Of a stretch of 16,189 nt of DNA, positions 14,203 to 16,189 are shown piece by piece (the first letter of the stretch is position 1; each line of letters starts with the position of its first letter). The notes under the pieces are model-generated. The model was not told the DNA's origin, did no database searches, and saw only the letters and a program-made list of their open reading frames with translations. Location of the stretch: assembly GCA_041580375.1 (NCBI GenBank), contig JBFGDZ010000075.1:1-16189 (forward strand), written 5' to 3'. This DNA is from JAPUIN01 sp041580375. Lineage in GTDB: Bacteria; Acidobacteriota; Polarisedimenticolia; Gp22-AA2. The translations under genes were made by a program, and so were the position numbers.

Positions 14203-14239
14203 CGCGACCCCCGTAGCCTTCCGACGGCCGTGGTCATGA

Positions 14240-16189
14240 TCAGCGGTTGCCCCTGTTGCGCACCACCACGTTCGCGCAGGCATCGAACGGCACGCCGGCG
14301 ATCCGGCTTCTGATGCACACCGTCGCGATGCCGCCGTCCGGGAAGTCTGACAGCAGCGCGATCAGATCCTGTCGATCGCCGTCCAGAGTGTTGCAGAACC
14401 CGTCCGGTGGAGTATTGAACGTCACACGCGCGCGGTTTGCGTTGACGGTGCGGGCTCCGAGATTCTCGACGATCCCGAATTCTCCTAGGTTATTGGGAGG
14501 CGCCGGGCAGGTGAGGCTGAACGGATCGGGCTGGTCGGGTGACGTGCCCGCCCTGACGATGTAAGCCCGCGTCATCCCGGACGGATCGAGCGGCAATGGA
14601 TTGGCGGGATTGCAGACATTCGTCAGCGACACGTTGATCTCGAAGGTCTTGCCCTGGCCGTTCACGTTGAGGCTGTTCGGATTCATCGTGGCCGTGGCGC
14701 CCACCTGAAGAACGCCGTCGTCGATGACGCCGTCGCAGTCGTTATCGATCCCGTCGCACACCTCCGTGGTCGGATTCCCGGGCACTCCGTCGCAGACCGT
14801 CCCGAGACCGTCGGTGCTGCAGACGAGCGTGCCGGTGGCGGTGCACGCGCCGACACCGACCGTGCAGGACTGACCAAGGCTGGGGAAGTCCTCATCGACC
14901 GTCCCATCGCAGTCGTTGTCGATACCGTCGCACAGCTCGCCCGTCGGAGCGAGCGGCACGGCGTCGCAGACGGTGCCGAGGCCGTCGGGGCCGCAGACCT
15001 TCGTGCCGGTGGCCTGGCAGCCGCCCAGGCCGACGGTGCAGGACCCGCCGATGTCGAGATCCTCGTCCACAAGTCCGTCGCAGTCGTTGTCCACGCCGTC
15101 GCACAGAGGCTCGCCGACGACGACGGACAGCCGCGGGACCAGCACGAGATCGCTCGATGTAGCCGCGTTCGTGTTCCAGACGCCGACAGCCAGCAGATTC
15201 TCGCCGTCCACAAGCGCCGGAATCCCGATGGCCGAAACATCGATCGGCACACCGTAGTTGGGCGTGAGCGAGTTGCTCGATTCGTGCAGCGCGGGGTTCG
15301 TGTTCCACACGATGGCAGCCAGCGGATCGATCTCGGGTGATCGGTGCACCTCGACACCGTTGATCCACACGGCGAACGCGTCATCGTAGTCTGCGCCCAG
15401 CACGAGACGGGTCACGAGCGTCCGGTCCGGAACGTTCACCCTCACTCGCGTGAACACGGAGAAGGTCCCTGAGGGAACGGGCGTCGTGATGAGAGCGGTG
15501 GCGTTCGGCGGACTGTTCTCATATCCGACTCCGTACCGACCGTCGGCCCAGGTCGCGTCATCGAAGCCGGGATCGATTCCCGTCCAGCTCAGACCGATGC
15601 CGGGATCCGTCGAGTTGGGCAGGTATTTCATGGAGGATCCGAACTCCACGACGACCCCCTCGGGAGTGGCGCCCGCGAACGGGTCGCAGGTGTCCCCGAT
15701 CGTCCCGGCCGCGCAGAACGTCACGCCCGTCTGACCGGCGCACACCCCGAGCCCGCAGGTCGTCGGCGTCGGGACGAAGTCCTCGTCGAACATGCCGTCG
15801 CAGTCGTCGTCGACGCCATCGCAGGTCGTGTCGTCCGGCGCGGCCTGGCCGACGCACGTGCCGCCCGCGCAAATGTCAGGCGATGTACAGGCATTCCCGT
15901 CGTCGCAGGGCGCCGTGTTGCTTGTGTTGACGCAATCAAGAGTTGGATCACATGCATCGTCAGTGCACACGTTGCCATCGTTGCAGGCACCGTCGTTCGG
16001 TGCGTTGACGATGACGTCGTTGACCTCGTCGCAGGAGTCGTCGGTGCAGGCCACGCCGTCATCGACCGGGGGAGCGGTGCCGGGCTGGCAGTCGTTGACG
16101 GCATCGCAGGTCTCGGCGCCGTCGCAGAACAGGCCGTTGTCGCAGTTGGCGTCGTTGGCCGCGTTGACGATGACGTCGTTGACCTCGTC
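14240..16189 (-). CDS. Large secreted Cys-rich repeat protein with MopE-type motifs (N-terminus beyond window edge)
   Basis: The frame is open from the window edge to TGA at 14242-14240 (649 residues seen; the start is missing). Counting from the edge, residues 1-115 are Cys/Asp-rich repeats with a 53-residue unit containing DEVNDVIVNA. Four MopE-type motifs follow: CDGVDDDCDGMFDEDF (near 123), CDGVDNDCDGLVDED (near 362), CDGIDNDCDGTVDED (near 419) and CDGIDNDCDGVIDD (near 477); such motifs occur in copper-binding MopE and many surface proteins. A jelly-roll-like domain fills about 176-358, with SSMKYLP, FDDATWADG, YGVGYE, DDAFAVWINGVEVHR and GENLLAVGVWN. The last about 158 residues are a beta-domain shared with the next gene. 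No enzyme motif was seen; metal or calcium binding at the cell surface is likely. Confidence 0.85.
   Translation of the reverse strand, partial: DEVNDVIVNAANDANCDNGLFCDGAETCDAVNDCQPGTAPPVDDGVACTDDSCDEVNDVIVNAPNDGACNDGNVCTDDACDPTLDCVNTSNTAPCDDGNACTSPDICAGGTCVGQAAPDDTTCDGVDDDCDGMFDEDFVPTPTTCGLGVCAGQTGVTFCAAGTIGDTCDPFAGATPEGVVVEFGSSMKYLPNSTDPGIGLSWTGIDPGFDDATWADGRYGVGYENSPPNATALITTPVPSGTFSVFTRVRVNVPDRTLVTRLVLGADYDDAFAVWINGVEVHRSPEIDPLAAIVWNTNPALHESSNSLTPNYGVPIDVSAIGIPALVDGENLLAVGVWNTNAATSSDLVLVPRLSVVVGEPLCDGVDNDCDGLVDEDLDIGGSCTVGLGGCQATGTKVCGPDGLGTVCDAVPLAPTGELCDGIDNDCDGTVDEDFPSLGQSCTVGVGACTATGTLVCSTDGLGTVCDGVPGNPTTEVCDGIDNDCDGVIDDGVLQVGATATMNPNSLNVNGQGKTFEINVSLTNVCNPANPLPLDPSGMTRAYIVRAGTSPDQPDPFSLTCPAPPNNLGEFGIVENLGARTVNANRARVTFNTPPDGFCNTLDGDRQDLIALLSDFPDGGIATVCIRSRIAGVPFDACANVVVRNRGNR
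14706..15106 (-). repeat. Tandem coding repeats of the MopE-type module
   Basis: Three CDGxDNDCDG-coding blocks end near 15106, 14935 and 14761, spaced 171 and 174 bp (57 and 58 residues). Each is followed by a CTVGxGxCxATGTxVC segment and a DGLGTVCD segment. A fourth, more distant block lies at about 15775-15823, separated by the jelly-roll-like domain. Confidence 0.8.
16002..16189 (-). repeat. 159-bp direct repeat reaching the window edge
   Basis: A 29-nt stretch at 16002-16030 is repeated exactly at 16161-16189, the last bases of the window. It encodes DEVNDVIVNA. The period is 159 bp (53 codons), so the frame is kept. The window ends inside the second copy, so the array probably continues upstream. 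Confidence 0.85.

Noticed and set aside
12596..14239. Long plus-strand open frame opposite the PPC/TSP3 protein
   Set aside because: Low-complexity Arg/Gly-rich translation without domains. The minus strand encodes clear repeat domains.
16002..16189. CRISPR-like direct repeats
   Set aside because: Only two copies, in frame in a coding repeat. The interval also encodes repeat-type Cys-rich sequence rather than unrelated spacers.

Overview
This is a high-GC bacterial window with 12 protein-coding genes, two of them cut by the window edges. The secreted-protein repertoire (thrombospondin type 3 calcium repeats, PPC-like beta-domains, MopE-type CDGxDxDCDG repeats, a secreted M16 peptidase) and the orphan receiver protein suggest an environmental lineage such as Acidobacteriota, 'Eisenbacteria' or a myxobacterial relative. 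This placement is inference; no rRNA or marker gene is present. No tRNA, rRNA, CRISPR array, insertion sequence or phage gene was seen.

Left part (1-3432): a secreted two-module M16 zinc peptidase runs leftward off the window from a near-consensus promoter. Back to back with it, a small secreted protein of unknown function is transcribed rightward and ends at a textbook intrinsic terminator. A stand-alone response-regulator receiver protein follows on the minus strand with its own promoter.

Centre-left (3573-7647, minus strand): a probable four-gene unit in transcription order: a FIST-domain protein, a fusion of a decayed DnaQ-like fold with a GIY-YIG nuclease domain, a PlsY-type glycerol-3-phosphate acyltransferase, and a CTP-dependent lipid kinase of the DGK1/SEC59 type. 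The last two overlap by 4 nt and act at neighbouring steps of membrane-lipid metabolism.

Centre-right (7761-11900, plus strand): a tight operon of an EamA/DMT transporter, a zinc homocysteine S-methyltransferase, an MttB-superfamily methyltransferase without an amber/pyrrolysine codon, and a stand-alone homologue of the AdoMet-binding reactivation domain of cobalamin-dependent methionine synthase. The last three look like a methionine synthase taken apart, with the folate module replaced by an MttB-type methyl-donor enzyme. No corrinoid-binding protein is in the window. This is the most interesting system here.

Right part (11897-16189, minus strand): three adjacent genes for exported, repeat-rich surface or secreted proteins. 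Two of them share a C-terminal domain, showing local duplication. The last gene is cut at the window edge inside a 159-bp coding repeat. It converges with the methyltransferase operon, and the two facing genes share a single CTAG as both stop codons.
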